Source: Rahnella aquatilis CIP 78.65 = ATCC 33071
GTDB lineage: Bacteria > Pseudomonadota > Gammaproteobacteria > Enterobacterales > Enterobacteriaceae
Assembly: GCF_000241955.1 (NCBI RefSeq)
Contig: NC_016818.1
Coordinates: 4,030,001 to 4,094,000, forward strand
Direction of reading: 5' to 3'
Length of the DNA stretch: 64,000 bases
Numbering within the stretch: position 1 is the first letter of the stretch; every line of letters begins with the position of its first letter. The translations under genes and the position numbers were made by a program. The notes beneath the pieces are model-generated. The model ran no database searches, was not told the origin of the DNA, and worked only from the letters and a program-made list of their open reading frames with translations. This document shows positions 8,456 through 18,943 of this stretch, piece after piece.

Positions 8456-9422
8456 TTATCCAAACCCGCTGATTGAGCAGCGCGCAGATCCGCATATCTG
8501 GCTGCACAGCGACGGGCACTATTACTTTATCGCGTCGGTGCCGGAATATGACCGGCTGGAGATCCGCCGCTCACCGACATTGGCAGGGCTTGCACAGGCA
8601 CCCGCCATCGTCGTCTGGCACAAGCCAGACACCGGCCCGATGAGTGCGCTGATCTGGGCACCGGAACTGCATTTTATCGACGGACAATGGGTCATCTACT
8701 ACGCGGCCGCACCGTCGCAGGAAATCGTCGACGGTTTATTCCAGCACAGAATGTATGCGCTGGTCTGCGAAGACCCCGATCCGCTCAGCGGAACATGGCA
8801 GGAGAAAGGCCGGATCCAGACGCCGATCGACAGTTTCTCGCTCGATGCCACTCATTTTGAGCATCAGGGCAAAAGCTATTATTTGTGGGCGCAGAAAGAC
8901 CCGGAAATTCGCGGAAACTCCAATCTTTATCTGGCCGAAATGGAAACCCCGTGGACGCTGAAATCACCTCCGGTCATGCTCAGCAAGCCTGAACTGGACT
9001 GGGAAATCATCGGTTTTTGGGTTAATGAAGGCCCTGCGGTGATCAAACACGGCGATAAGATTTTCATCACCTATTCCGCCAGCGCCACCGACGAAAATTA
9101 CTGTATCGGCCTGCTCAGCGCAGACATCAACAGCAACTTGATGGATCCTGCGAGCTGGCATAAATCCCGGCGCCCGGTATTCAGTACTCAGACGCAGAAC
9201 CGGCAGTTCGGCCCCGGCCACAACAGCTTCACCCGCAACGAACAGGGCGAAGATGTGCTGGTATATCACGCCCGAAATTACACCGAAATTGAGGGTGATC
9301 CGCTGTACGACCCGAACCGGCATACACGCATTAAAACCTTCCGCTGGGATGAAAACGGCATGCCCGATTTCGGTGAACCCGCCGCCGATAACCGTCCGCT
9401 GACTTTACAAAAGCAGCACTGA
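8448..9422 (+). CDS. Glycoside hydrolase family 43 protein (arabinofuranosidase/xylosidase type)
   Basis: Five-bladed beta-propeller glycosidase of family GH43, whose members cut terminal alpha-L-arabinofuranose or beta-D-xylose residues by inversion. The 324 residues have the expected triad pattern: Asp14 in RADPHIW (base), Asp133 in SFSLDATHF (pKa modulator) and Glu194 in VNEGPAVIKH (acid). There is no signal peptide, so it is probably cytosolic and acts on imported oligosaccharides. The ATG lies inside the end of the symporter gene (8-nt overlap). Strong terminator follows. Resemblance to exo-1,5-arabinofuranosidase subfamilies is an impression; substrate cannot be fixed from sequence reading. 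Confidence 0.88.
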   Translation: MSNYPNPLIEQRADPHIWLHSDGHYYFIASVPEYDRLEIRRSPTLAGLAQAPAIVVWHKPDTGPMSALIWAPELHFIDGQWVIYYAAAPSQEIVDGLFQHRMYALVCEDPDPLSGTWQEKGRIQTPIDSFSLDATHFEHQGKSYYLWAQKDPEIRGNSNLYLAEMETPWTLKSPPVMLSKPELDWEIIGFWVNEGPAVIKHGDKIFITYSASATDENYCIGLLSADINSNLMDPASWHKSRRPVFSTQTQNRQFGPGHNSFTRNEQGEDVLVYHARNYTEIEGDPLYDPNRHTRIKTFRWDENGMPDFGEPAADNRPLTLQKQH

Positions 9423-9430
9423 CAAAAAGC

Positions 9431-9466
9431 AAAAAGCCCGGCCAATAAAATGTACCGGGCTTTTTT
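9431..9466. terminator. Bidirectional terminator between GH43 gene and ampE
   Basis: The stem AAAAAGCCCGG (9431-9441) / CCGGGCTTTTTT (9455-9466) has A-runs and T-runs on both sides. It serves the plus-strand sugar cassette and the converging minus-strand ampDE operon. Confidence 0.92.
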
Positions 9467-9490
9467 GCGATACTGGATATTAAAAGTTAA

Positions 9491-10345
9491 TTAAATCAAG
9501 GTGCCATAAATCGTTAGCAGCGCCACGACCACCAGAATGATCATCGTCACTTTACGTGCAAGGCTCACGGCAGCACGAGGCGTCTGTACCGGATCGGTAT
9601 GCGGATCGCGCGCCAGAGAGAACTGCGCCAGCCGCGTTAAGACATGATATTGCGAAGAGTGAATATCGCCCAGCGAAGCAAACCAGGCAGGTAAGGCTCT
9701 CTCGCCGTGACCAAGCAATGCATAAGCCACACCGGCCAGGCGAACCGGGATCCAGTCCATAATATGCAGCAGGGCATCGACGCCGGACTGGGAACGTTTC
9801 AGCGGCGGCATATGACGCGCCAGCCAGGTCTGATAACCGCGCAATACGGCATACCCCCCCAACGCTATGGGTCCGTAAGGCCCACAGACCACGAACCAGA
9901 ACAACGGTCCCAGGTAGTAGCGATAGTTAATCCAAAGCAGCGCATTTTGCAGCTCTCTCAGACGGGCTTCTTCGCTGCAGTCTGTCGGTAACCCGTGGAT
10001 CAAGGCCAGTTCTTCTGCCATTTCCTTACAGGCATCGACATCCCCCTGACGGGCGGACTTAAGATAAGCGCGATAATGCTTGCGTTTGATGCCCGCGCCA
10101 ATGCACAGCAGGCATAAAATCACCCACAAAATCAGGGTTGGCACACCAAAGAAGATCCCCTGCACGGCGCGCAATATCGCCCAGATGATCACCATCCAGA
10201 CAATCATAATAGCCAGCGTTTTAGTCAGAGAAGCCTGCCGGCCTCGGCGGAAAATCACCTCAAACCGATGATCCAACTGCCAGTGTTCACCCAGTTTGAA
10301 CAAGCGTTCCCAAGCCAGCACCAGGAGCAAAGTAAATAACGTCAT
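9491..10345 (-). CDS. ampE: AmpE, inner-membrane protein of the ampDE operon
   Basis: Inner-membrane protein linked to beta-lactamase regulation and cell-wall recycling through its operon partner AmpD. Its biochemical activity is not established. The 284 residues equal the E. coli length and share blocks such as [34 protein letters not shown] and [10 protein letters not shown]. Several hydrophobic segments are visible, including one at the very C-terminus. It follows ampD by 59 bp on the same strand with a GAGAGAGTG ribosome site, and ends at a shared bidirectional terminator. Confidence 0.95.
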   Translation of the reverse strand: MTLFTLLLVLAWERLFKLGEHWQLDHRFEVIFRRGRQASLTKTLAIMIVWMVIIWAILRAVQGIFFGVPTLILWVILCLLCIGAGIKRKHYRAYLKSARQGDVDACKEMAEELALIHGLPTDCSEEARLRELQNALLWINYRYYLGPLFWFVVCGPYGPIALGGYAVLRGYQTWLARHMPPLKRSQSGVDALLHIMDWIPVRLAGVAYALLGHGERALPAWFASLGDIHSSQYHVLTRLAQFSLARDPHTDPVQTPRAAVSLARKVTMIILVVVALLTIYGTLI

Positions 10346-10404
10346 CGATTGTCACTCTCTCTCAACACACCACACCCGTAAAACAGACACCTAAGTCCGG
10401 TTTA

Positions 10405-11965
<1,561 letters not shown>

Positions 11966-11975
11966 TTGCTGCATT

Positions 11976-12005
11976 GTTGCCCCTGAATTCCTTTCCAGGG
12001 GCAAC
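11976..12005 (+). terminator. Stem-loop after nadC
   Basis: A perfect 10-bp stem (GTTGCCCCTG, 11976-11985, with CAGGGGCAAC, 11996-12005) begins 10 nt after the nadC stop. The T-tract is poor, so it is a probable but not strong intrinsic terminator. Confidence 0.65.
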
Positions 12006-12095
12006 ACGACTTCCTTCGCTCTATTTCATCTTGCCGCATTACCCTCGCATTCTCCCCTTCTGGCCACCATCACCTTTTTCATTTCATCTTTATAG

Positions 12096-12113
12096 TTGCG
12101 AGACATCACGCAA
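12096..12113 (+). promoter_or_regulatory. CRP-S (Sxy/TfoX-dependent) site upstream of ppdD
   Basis: TTGCGAGACATCACGCAA has TTGCG/CGCAA arms. It fits the CRP-S form TGCGA-N6-TCGCA with one mismatch rather than the canonical TGTGA-N6-TCACA. It lies 143 bp upstream of the ppdD ATG. In E. coli ppdD belongs to the Sxy-CRP competence regulon, so the position is meaningful. The rest of the leader holds two small hairpins (12120-12136 and near 12169-12184) and no ORF. Confidence 0.6.
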
Positions 12114-12256
12114 ATGTTTTGCCTGCCTTGCAGGCATACCTATTTATCCTGGAAGACATCCTGGAAAAGCCAGCAATGGTGCTGGAGTCAGGTTTTTTCT
12201 CCGTTTAGTTTGCTGCCTGAGAAACAACAACGCAGTCTTACGAAACGGAGAATGCC

Positions 12257-12706
12257 ATGAATCACCGGCAACAAGGATTTACCCTCATTGAACTGATGGT
12301 AGTGATCGCGATTATTGCGATCCTCAGTGCCATCGGCATACCCGCTTACCAGAGTTATATCCAGAAAGCAGCCATGACCGATATGCTGCAAATGATGGTG
12401 CCCTACAAAACCGGTGTCGAACTGTGCGTCATCGATACAGGTACGCTGACGAGTTGCAGCGCTGGCAGTCAGGGCATTCCGGCGGCAGCGACCAGTCGTT
12501 ATGTCAGTCAGATTCAGGTTAATTCGGGCATCATTTCACTGACCGGTCAGCAGGCATTGGACGGCCTCAGCGTTGTGATGACACCGGCCCAGGACAATCA
12601 GGCAGGCGGTATTACGTGGAGCAGAATCTGCACCAATTCCAGTAATGCTTCGATGGTTGAAGCTTGCGAAAGCGTTTTCCGGTTTGACACCACAGGAGCG
12701 CCATAA
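12257..12706 (+). CDS. ppdD: Type IV major prepilin PpdD
   Basis: Structural pilin precursor of the type IV pilus. The 149 residues start with a 7-residue leader ending in Gly, followed by the prepilin peptidase motif FTLIE with the conserved Glu at +5 and a hydrophobic N-terminal helix (LMVVIAIIAILSAIGIPAY). Two cysteine pairs in the globular part are compatible with disulfides. Length and layout match E. coli PpdD (146). The stop overlaps the hofB start (TAATG), so ppdD-hofB-hofC form one unit. A CRP-S-like site upstream suggests Sxy/CRP control. Processing needs a prepilin peptidase encoded elsewhere. Confidence 0.95.
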   Translation: MNHRQQGFTLIELMVVIAIIAILSAIGIPAYQSYIQKAAMTDMLQMMVPYKTGVELCVIDTGTLTSCSAGSQGIPAAATSRYVSQIQVNSGIISLTGQQALDGLSVVMTPAQDNQAGGITWSRICTNSSNASMVEACESVFRFDTTGAP

Positions 12707-14202
12707 TGAGCGATATCCCCCTGCGCCCAGAGTCTCCATCCATTAACGACCGCCTGCAAAGTGAAGCGTCACTTGAAGCATTGTGTCAGCGCTACAAAGC
12801 CGTTGTGTTGCATCGTGACAACCAGACGCTTCATGTTGCATGCCATGAAACAGAGGCAGACACGGAGGCATTAAGTAATGTACTGCGCTTTGCCACGGGC
12901 TTAAAAGTGCAGCTTGAACGCTGGCCACAAACACGGCTCGAACAAGTCATGGAGCAAGGCAATTCCGAAATAAAGGAGAAAACGGCCTCAGACGATTCAT
13001 GGTCATCCTCGAAAACTGATGAAAGCAATGAGCTGAATAATCAAAGCGATGCCCCGGTCATTAATGTCCTCAATCAGATACTGAGGCTGGCAATCACCCG
13101 CAGGGCTTCAGATATACACTTTGAACCCTACGAACACAGTTTTCGGGTTCGGATGAGAATTGACGGAGTATTGCAGGAAGTCCCCGGCCCTGAATTTTCG
13201 ATGGCAGCGGGTGTGTGCGCACGACTAAAGATTATGGGGCAGCTGAATGTCGCTGAGCGCCGGTTACCACAAGATGGTCAGATCTCAGTCATGCTGCAAA
13301 ATCAAAGATATTCCATGAGAGTATCTTCTCTGCCGACCTTACACGGTGAGAAGATCGTGCTGCGCATTCTGCACATGACTCAGCAGGATCTCTCTATGTC
13401 ACAACTTGGTTTTACGCCACGAGACCTGGACTTTTTCAAAGCCGCACTGAAACATCCACAAGGGCTAATTCTGGTCACCGGCCCGACAGGCAGCGGGAAA
13501 ACGGTAACGCTTTACAGCGGCCTTCGTCACCTGAATGCCATCTCCCGCAATATTTGCAGCGTGGAAGATCCCATTGAGATCCCGGTCAGTGGCATAAATC
13601 AGACTCAGATTAACAGCAAAACAGATCTCAGCTTCGCCAGCGTCCTGCGTGCGTTGTTACGTCAGGATCCTGATGTAATTATGGTTGGCGAAATCAGAGA
13701 CAAAGAAACGGCCGAAATTGCCGTAAAGGCAGCACAAACCGGGCATCTGGTGCTTTCGACTCTTCACACGAATTCAACCTGCGAAACACTGATCCGCCTC
13801 CGACAAATGGGGATTGAAGGTTTCCATATTGCCGCCAGTTTACGTCTTGTGATTGCTCAGCGGCTGGTACGAAAATTGTGCCCCCATTGCCGCAAACCGC
13901 ACAAGTCGCTGGTTGAAAAAGACGCTGATGGCAGAAGCGGCTATATGCAGTTATGGCTATCCGCTGGATGCCATCAATGCTTTTCGGGCTATTACGGGCG
14001 TACCGGTATTTATGAAACGCTGAACATAACACCCCGGTTACAGCAGGCGCTGGTAGCAGAGGCAAGTGTGAACGAGCTGAGTAAAATTGCCCGCGAACAA
14101 GGTCAAAAGACGTTGCAGGAAGCCGGTATGTTGCTGGTCGAACAAGGTATTACCTCACTTGAAGAACTTTATCGTGTTACCGGTGAAGGCGAGGCTACAT
14201 GA
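12706..14202 (+). CDS. hofB: Type IV pilus assembly ATPase (GspE/PilB family)
   Basis: Hexameric traffic ATPase that drives pilin polymerisation at the inner membrane. The 498 residues contain Walker A GPTGSGKT (259-266), Asp box SVEDPIE, Walker B VIMVGE (324-329), the His box GHLVLSTLHTN, and a C-terminal zinc site with CPHC (392-395) and CHQC (422-425). The N-terminal ~110 residues are divergent and charged. The protein is somewhat longer than E. coli HofB (461). ATG overlaps the ppdD stop; the 3' end overlaps hofC by ATGA. Confidence 0.94.
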   Translation: MSDIPLRPESPSINDRLQSEASLEALCQRYKAVVLHRDNQTLHVACHETEADTEALSNVLRFATGLKVQLERWPQTRLEQVMEQGNSEIKEKTASDDSWSSSKTDESNELNNQSDAPVINVLNQILRLAITRRASDIHFEPYEHSFRVRMRIDGVLQEVPGPEFSMAAGVCARLKIMGQLNVAERRLPQDGQISVMLQNQRYSMRVSSLPTLHGEKIVLRILHMTQQDLSMSQLGFTPRDLDFFKAALKHPQGLILVTGPTGSGKTVTLYSGLRHLNAISRNICSVEDPIEIPVSGINQTQINSKTDLSFASVLRALLRQDPDVIMVGEIRDKETAEIAVKAAQTGHLVLSTLHTNSTCETLIRLRQMGIEGFHIAASLRLVIAQRLVRKLCPHCRKPHKSLVEKDADGRSGYMQLWLSAGCHQCFSGYYGRTGIYETLNITPRLQQALVAEASVNELSKIAREQGQKTLQEAGMLLVEQGITSLEELYRVTGEGEAT

Positions 14203-15419
14203 AAACTGACGGTGACGCTCTCCGGTCCTGGCGGCTATACCACTGGCAGGCCATCGACACACTGGGAAGCATTCAGCAAGATCATTGCATTGAGGTGGAT
14301 AAAGACGGAATTTACCAGCAGCTTTTTGCTGCTGGTTTGCAACCGCTGAAAATCAGAATGAAGCAGCGGTTGGGACGGCGTTTCTGGAAAAATCAGGAAC
14401 GAGTTGCTTTCGTCAGGCAACTCGCAACGCTGTTACAAGCCGGGCTGCCGCTGGTAAATAGCCTGACCTTACTGGCCAATGAACACCTGAAACCCGCATG
14501 GCATTGTGTATTGCTAAATATTGCGAAAGGCGTTCGCGAAGGAAAACCGCTGTCGGTAACACTGAATCATTATCCGGATGTTTTTCCAGATATTTACAGA
14601 CAAATAATTGCTATTGGTGAGCTCACGGGACAACTGGACAAATGCTGCCTGCAACTGGCAACTCAGCAGGAGCAACAAGCTGAGTTAAGAAGCAAAGTGA
14701 AAAAGGCGCTGCGGTATCCGCTGATTGTCAGCGTTATTGCAATGGTGGTTACTCTGTTGATGCTGACTTTAGTGTTGCCTGAGTTTGCCAAAATCTATGC
14801 TTCTTTTAATGCCGAACTCCCCTGGTTTACACGCATGCTGGTCATTGCTTCTGGCACCCTCCTCAGCACCGGTCCCTGGCTGGCAGGTATTTTGTTGCTT
14901 TGCTGTTTCGGCTATCTGCAAAAGTTGCACCCGCTTAAGCACTGGCAACTGCGCGAGCAGATGCTACTGCTCAGGTTGCCTCTGACATCGCGGCTGGTGA
15001 CAGACAGTTGCCTCAGCCAGATATTTCAAACGCTGGCAATGACACAGCACGCTGGAATGACGTTAATTGCCGGACTTGCCGCAGCGTCTGCATCAATGTC
15101 CAATCTGCATTTTCAGGCCGCACTGAGCCAGATACGTGAGCAAATCATGCAAGGGACACCTTTACACAAAGCTTTCGGCCAGTCGCCGCTGTTCCCAACC
15201 TTATGCCATCAGTTGATAAAAATCGGTGAAGAATCAGGGTCGCTGGACGAATTGCTGTTGAAACTCGCGCATCTGCATCATGACAAAGCTAACTCGCTGG
15301 CCGACACATTGTCACAAACAATTGAGCCGGTACTCATGGCCGTAATGGGATTGATTGTCGGTGGACTGGTGATTGCGATGTATTTGCCCATTTTCCAGCT
15401 GGGTTCGGTGATGGGGTAA
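14199..15419 (+). CDS. hofC: Type IV pilus inner-membrane platform protein (GspF/PilC family)
   Basis: Polytopic inner-membrane platform that couples the HofB ATPase to the pilin subunits. The 406 residues show two GspF repeats (roughly 65-190 and 270-395), each starting with an FxRQLATLLQAGLPLV-like helix, and three transmembrane stretches including the final LMAVMGLIVGGLVIAMYLPIF. Its ATG overlaps the end of hofB by 4 nt. Downstream is a perfect palindrome that also serves guaC. No secretin or other pilus genes are adjacent, as in E. coli, where the rest lies elsewhere. Confidence 0.93.
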   Translation: MKTDGDALRSWRLYHWQAIDTLGSIQQDHCIEVDKDGIYQQLFAAGLQPLKIRMKQRLGRRFWKNQERVAFVRQLATLLQAGLPLVNSLTLLANEHLKPAWHCVLLNIAKGVREGKPLSVTLNHYPDVFPDIYRQIIAIGELTGQLDKCCLQLATQQEQQAELRSKVKKALRYPLIVSVIAMVVTLLMLTLVLPEFAKIYASFNAELPWFTRMLVIASGTLLSTGPWLAGILLLCCFGYLQKLHPLKHWQLREQMLLLRLPLTSRLVTDSCLSQIFQTLAMTQHAGMTLIAGLAAASASMSNLHFQAALSQIREQIMQGTPLHKAFGQSPLFPTLCHQLIKIGEESGSLDELLLKLAHLHHDKANSLADTLSQTIEPVLMAVMGLIVGGLVIAMYLPIFQLGSVMG

Positions 15420-15436
15420 ATCAGAGAGGAGGAAAA

Positions 15437-15458
15437 GCGGCGAAACATGTTTCGCCGC
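15437..15458. terminator. Palindromic terminator between hofC and guaC
   Basis: A perfect 22-bp palindrome has arms GCGGCGAAACA and its complement. On the minus strand it is followed by TTTTCC, so it mainly ends guaC transcription and may also stop the converging hof operon. Confidence 0.8.
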
Positions 15459-15478
15459 GATGGCGGCAGTATGCTTAC

Positions 15479-16519
15479 TTACTTGCCAAACAGACGGTTT
15501 TCCTGTTCCGCGACGCGGATAAAGGTGGTGCGCTTGGTCAGTTCTTTCAGGCGCTCTGCACCGACGTAAGTACAGGCAGAACGTAGTCCACCGAGAATGT
15601 CACGTACGGTGTTTTCAACCGGGCCACGCAGAGGTAATTTCACTGTTTTACCTTCTGCCGCGCGGTATTCAGCGACACCGCCAACGTGGCGTTTCATGGC
15701 AGATTCTGAACTCATGCCATAAAAGAGCATGAATTTTTCGCCATTCTCTTCAACAACCGTGCCTTCACATTCTTCATGCGCCGCCAGCATACCGCCAAGC
15801 ATGACGAAATCAGCACCGCCGCCGAACGCTTTTGCCACGTCGCCTGGAACAGCACAACCGCCGTCGCTGACAATCTGTCCGCCCAGACCGTGCGCAGCGT
15901 CGGCACATTCGATAACAGCAGAAAGCTGCGGATATCCCACACCGGTTTTTACGCGAGTCGTACACACCGATCCCGGACCGATGCCGACTTTCACAATGTC
16001 CGCACCAGACAGAATAAGCTCTTCCACCATTTCACCGGTCACTACGTTGCCAGCGCAAATGACTTTATCCGGGCAGGCTTCACGTACGCGTTGCAGAAAA
16101 CTCACAAAGTGCTCGGAATAACCGTTAGCGACATCCAGGCAAACAAACTTCAGCAGGGGCGACAAAGCAAGGATTTGCAGAGTTTTAACAAAATCAGCTT
16201 CTGACGTTCCGGTAGACACCATGACATTACGCAGCACGGATTCATCAGAGGAAGTGACGAAAGCCTGCCACTGTTCTACGGTGTAATGTTTATGCACGGC
16301 CGTAAGCAGACCAAAAGAGGCCAGTACGATCGCCATACGGAATGTGCCAACGGTATCCATGTTCGCGGCGATAATCGGAGTACCGGACCAGTTGAAACCT
16401 GAGTGTTTGAATGTGAATGTGCGCTCCAGTTCAACTTCGGAACGACTTTTGAGGGTAGAACGCTTAGGGCGGATGAGTACGTCTTTAAAACCTAACTTCA
16501 AATCTTCTTCAATGCGCAT
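15479..16519 (-). CDS. guaC: GMP reductase
   Basis: NADPH-dependent deamination of GMP to IMP in purine interconversion; cytosolic TIM-barrel enzyme of the IMPDH/GMPR family. The 346 residues contain the catalytic loop GPGSVCTTR with the active cysteine near residue 186, NMDTVGTF near the N-terminus, and the [10 protein letters not shown] phosphate-binding segment. The CBS domain of IMP dehydrogenase is absent, which separates it from GuaB. Length matches E. coli GuaC (347). Monocistronic and divergent from coaE. Confidence 0.97.
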   Translation of the reverse strand: MRIEEDLKLGFKDVLIRPKRSTLKSRSEVELERTFTFKHSGFNWSGTPIIAANMDTVGTFRMAIVLASFGLLTAVHKHYTVEQWQAFVTSSDESVLRNVMVSTGTSEADFVKTLQILALSPLLKFVCLDVANGYSEHFVSFLQRVREACPDKVICAGNVVTGEMVEELILSGADIVKVGIGPGSVCTTRVKTGVGYPQLSAVIECADAAHGLGGQIVSDGGCAVPGDVAKAFGGGADFVMLGGMLAAHEECEGTVVEENGEKFMLFYGMSSESAMKRHVGGVAEYRAAEGKTVKLPLRGPVENTVRDILGGLRSACTYVGAERLKELTKRTTFIRVAEQENRLFGK

Positions 16520-16761
16520 GGCGGGTTAGTCCTGGTTTGGCGACGGGTCGCTAGGGTGCACAGCAAATTTTTACACACCCTTTCCAGTGGTTTTATCATA
16601 CACAGGAAAATGACAACGGCAAGATGGCTTTTACAACCTTCATCACAGACTTTTGATTGTGCAGGTTAATAATTTTACGCAGCAAAACCCGGAACACCAC
16701 GGCTTGCACTTACTCACAATGTCTTTATCATTTACCTAACTAATTTTATCAGAGCACCAGT

Positions 16762-17358
16762 ATGAGCTATATCGTTGCATTGACCGGAGGTATCGGTAGT
16801 GGCAAAAGTACCGTTTCCCAAAGCTTCGCCCGTCATGGCGTAAGCATTGTCGATGCAGATGTCATTGCCCGTCAGGTCGTTGCTCCGGGTGAGCCAGCGC
16901 TGGAAGCGTTAAGCCAGCGATTTGGTAAAAGCATTATTTCCGCTGATGGCTCATTGAAACGCCCGGCACTTCGGGAGCGAATTTTTAGTAATCCTGCTGA
17001 AAAAGAATGGGTTAATAAATTACTACACCCCATTATTCATGCCAGGACACAATGCTTGTTTGCACAGGCGCAAACGCCGTACGTGCTCTGGGTCGTACCG
17101 CTGCTGATTGAAAATGGATTACAGAAGCAAGCGAATCGCGTTCTGGTGGTGGATGTAGAGCCACATGTTCAGCTTTCCCGGACGATGTCGCGCGATGGCA
17201 TCAGCCGCCAGCAGGCTGAAAGTATTATTGCTGCGCAGATCAGTCGTGAAAAACGTCTGGCCTGCGCGGATGACATTATTGATAACAGCGGTGATCCGAA
17301 ATTAATTGAACCGCGTGTTGCCCAATTACATCACCGCTATTTGCAACTTGCGGTGTGA
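16762..17358 (+). CDS. coaE: Dephospho-CoA kinase
   Basis: Last step of coenzyme A synthesis: phosphorylation of the ribose 3'-hydroxyl of dephospho-CoA. The 198 residues have the P-loop GGIGSGKST (9-17), the [10 protein letters not shown] segment that binds substrate, and the lid region [19 protein letters not shown] follows a weak ribosome site. zapD and yacG follow at short spacing on the same strand, the conserved coaE-zapD-yacG order. Confidence 0.96.
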   Translation: MSYIVALTGGIGSGKSTVSQSFARHGVSIVDADVIARQVVAPGEPALEALSQRFGKSIISADGSLKRPALRERIFSNPAEKEWVNKLLHPIIHARTQCLFAQAQTPYVLWVVPLLIENGLQKQANRVLVVDVEPHVQLSRTMSRDGISRQQAESIIAAQISREKRLACADDIIDNSGDPKLIEPRVAQLHHRYLQLAV

Positions 17359-17383
17359 GTAAACAGACAGGATATTGCCAAGC

Positions 17384-18136
17384 ATGACTGATGTAGCTGC
17401 AACCGTTCTCTTTGAACATCCACTGAATGAGAAAATGCGCACCTGGCTTCGCATCGAATTTTTGTTGCAACAGATGCATTCCAACGCTCAACTCACTGAT
17501 ATTGCTTCTGCCTTGCTATTTTTTCGCACCGTTTCAGATTTACTGGATGTGCTGGAGCGCGGTGAGGTTCGTACCGATTTACTGAAAGAGCTTGAACGCC
17601 AGCAGCAAAAATTGTCTCAGTGGAAAGATGTGCCGGGCGTTGATTTATCAAGGATCGAGGGGCTGCGCGCCGAGCTGAAGCAATGTGCATCCGTGTTAAT
17701 GAAAGCACCACGTATAGGGCAAGCCCTGAAGGAAGATCGCCTGATCGCGCTGGTTCGCCAGCGTCTGAGCATCCCCGGCGGGTGTTGCAGTTTTGATTTG
17801 CCGACGCTGCATATCTGGCTGCATCTGGCACAATCACAACGTGATCGTGAAGTGCGAAACTGGCTCGAAACACTGGCTCCGCTGAATAATTCGCTCATGA
17901 TGGTACTGGATCTGATCCGCCAGTCTGGCGCGTTTCGCAATCAAATCAGTCTGAATGGATTTTTCCAGGACAACGCTGAAGGTGCAGATCTGTTACGATT
18001 ACGGCTCTCGATGGAAAACCAGCTTTACCCGCAAGTATCCGGGCATAAAACCCGTTATGCCATTCGCTTTTTACCCCTCGACAGCGAACATGGCGTGGTT
18101 CCCGCGCGACTGAATTTTGAACTTTCCTGCTGCTAG
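17384..18136 (+). CDS. zapD: Cell division protein ZapD
   Basis: FtsZ-associated protein that bundles FtsZ filaments at midcell. The 250 residues share [20 protein letters not shown] at the N-terminus and [20 protein letters not shown] in the middle with E. coli ZapD (247). An in-frame TTG lies 9 nt upstream, but the ATG at 17384 is preferred because an AGGA sits at better spacing. It lies between coaE (25 nt) and yacG (9 nt). Its proximity to the division cluster, which begins about 5 kb away, reflects conserved order rather than one operon. Confidence 0.95.
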   Translation: MTDVAATVLFEHPLNEKMRTWLRIEFLLQQMHSNAQLTDIASALLFFRTVSDLLDVLERGEVRTDLLKELERQQQKLSQWKDVPGVDLSRIEGLRAELKQCASVLMKAPRIGQALKEDRLIALVRQRLSIPGGCCSFDLPTLHIWLHLAQSQRDREVRNWLETLAPLNNSLMMVLDLIRQSGAFRNQISLNGFFQDNAEGADLLRLRLSMENQLYPQVSGHKTRYAIRFLPLDSEHGVVPARLNFELSCC

Positions 18137-18145
18137 GAGTTGCAA

Positions 18146-18343
18146 ATGGACCCTGAAATCATTGAAGTAAACTGCCCGACCTGTCAGAAAATCGTGGTTT
18201 GGGGTGAACAAAGCCCTTACCGCCCTTTTTGTTCCAAGCGTTGCCAGCTCATTGATCTCGGCGAATGGGCCGATGAAGAGAAACGCATCCCGAGTAAAGG
18301 TGATGTGAACGATCTGGATGACTGGAGCGAAGAAGAGATTTAA
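18146..18343 (+). CDS. yacG: Zinc-ribbon DNA gyrase inhibitor YacG
   Basis: Small zinc protein that in E. coli binds GyrB and blocks DNA binding by gyrase. The 65 residues have a four-cysteine site, C10/C13 and C29/C33 (CPTC and FCSKRC), then an acidic tail (DDWSEEE). ATG at 18146 behind TAGGAG is chosen over a TTG two codons upstream, because it gives the family length of 65. It is last in the coaE-zapD-yacG unit and is followed by a UUCG-capped terminator. Confidence 0.95.
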   Translation: MDPEIIEVNCPTCQKIVVWGEQSPYRPFCSKRCQLIDLGEWADEEKRIPSKGDVNDLDDWSEEEI

Positions 18344-18362
18344 TCCGGACAACGGGGATAGT

Positions 18363-18387
18363 AAAAGGGGCTTCGGCCCCCTTTCTC
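18363..18387 (+). terminator. UUCG-loop terminator after yacG
   Basis: GGGGC-TTCG-GCCCC is flanked by AAA and a CTTTCTC tract. It is a compact hairpin with the stable UUCG tetraloop, 19 nt after the yacG stop. Confidence 0.85.
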
Positions 18388-18427
18388 TATGCCATCAAAT
18401 TCTGCATGTCAGATATTCTATACGTAA

Positions 18428-18829
18428 TCAGTACTGATTATTTTTGAGGGCTGTAACAATCACTTCGTTGGCAGGAGGGAATTCCTCCTCTTGCAAATCC
18501 GCCTGCGCAATCCAGCGCTTCGGCTGCCCTTCTTTGCCATACGGCTCGCCCTGCCAGTCTTCCACCAGGAAAAAATAGAGTGTAATGATGCGATCCGGGA
18601 ACCGGTGCTCCAATGTTTTTAGCAGTACAGGAGATTTAGCATTGATGCCGACCTCTTCCTGTAACTCACGAATAACAGCCTGTTCTGGTGTTTCGCCCGC
18701 TTCAATCTTACCGCCAGGAAACTCCCAGAACCCTGCCATATGCGATGATGCATCGCGCTGAGTGATAAAGATTTCTTTGCTGGCATTCCGGATAATGCCC
18801 GCTGCGATATTAAGTTGTTTAAGCGTCAC
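18428..18829 (-). CDS. mutT: 8-oxo-dGTP diphosphatase
   Basis: Nudix hydrolase that cleans 8-oxo-dGTP from the nucleotide pool and so prevents A:T to C:G transversions. The Nudix box is complete: G-x5-E-x7-REL-Q-EE-V-G-I, in GGKIEAGETPEQA followed by VIRELQEEVGI. No ATG is available. The GTG at 18829 (133 residues, MTLKQLNIA) has an AGGTGGA ribosome site at workable distance and aligns with E. coli MKKLQIA. A GTG three codons earlier (18838) would place its Shine-Dalgarno too close. It lies downstream of secA, beyond a terminator hairpin. Confidence 0.94.
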   Translation of the reverse strand: MTLKQLNIAAGIIRNASKEIFITQRDASSHMAGFWEFPGGKIEAGETPEQAVIRELQEEVGINAKSPVLLKTLEHRFPDRIITLYFFLVEDWQGEPYGKEGQPKRWIAQADLQEEEFPPANEVIVTALKNNQY

Positions 18830-18882
18830 AGTTTCCACCTATCCGCTGAGTGCAATGACTGTCCTTATGGGGACTTTTAAGA

Positions 18883-18912
18883 CAAAAATAAAGGCGGCAA
18901 TTATGCCGCCTT
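18883..18912 (-). terminator. secA terminator
   Basis: A 9-bp stem (AAGGCGGCA/TGCCGCCTT, 18891-18912) is followed on the minus strand by TTTATTTTTG. It lies 32 nt after the secA stop and before mutT, so mutT gets only readthrough or its own promoter. Confidence 0.88.
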
Positions 18913-18943
18913 CAAGATTAACACGATGACTTAGCCGAAGATC

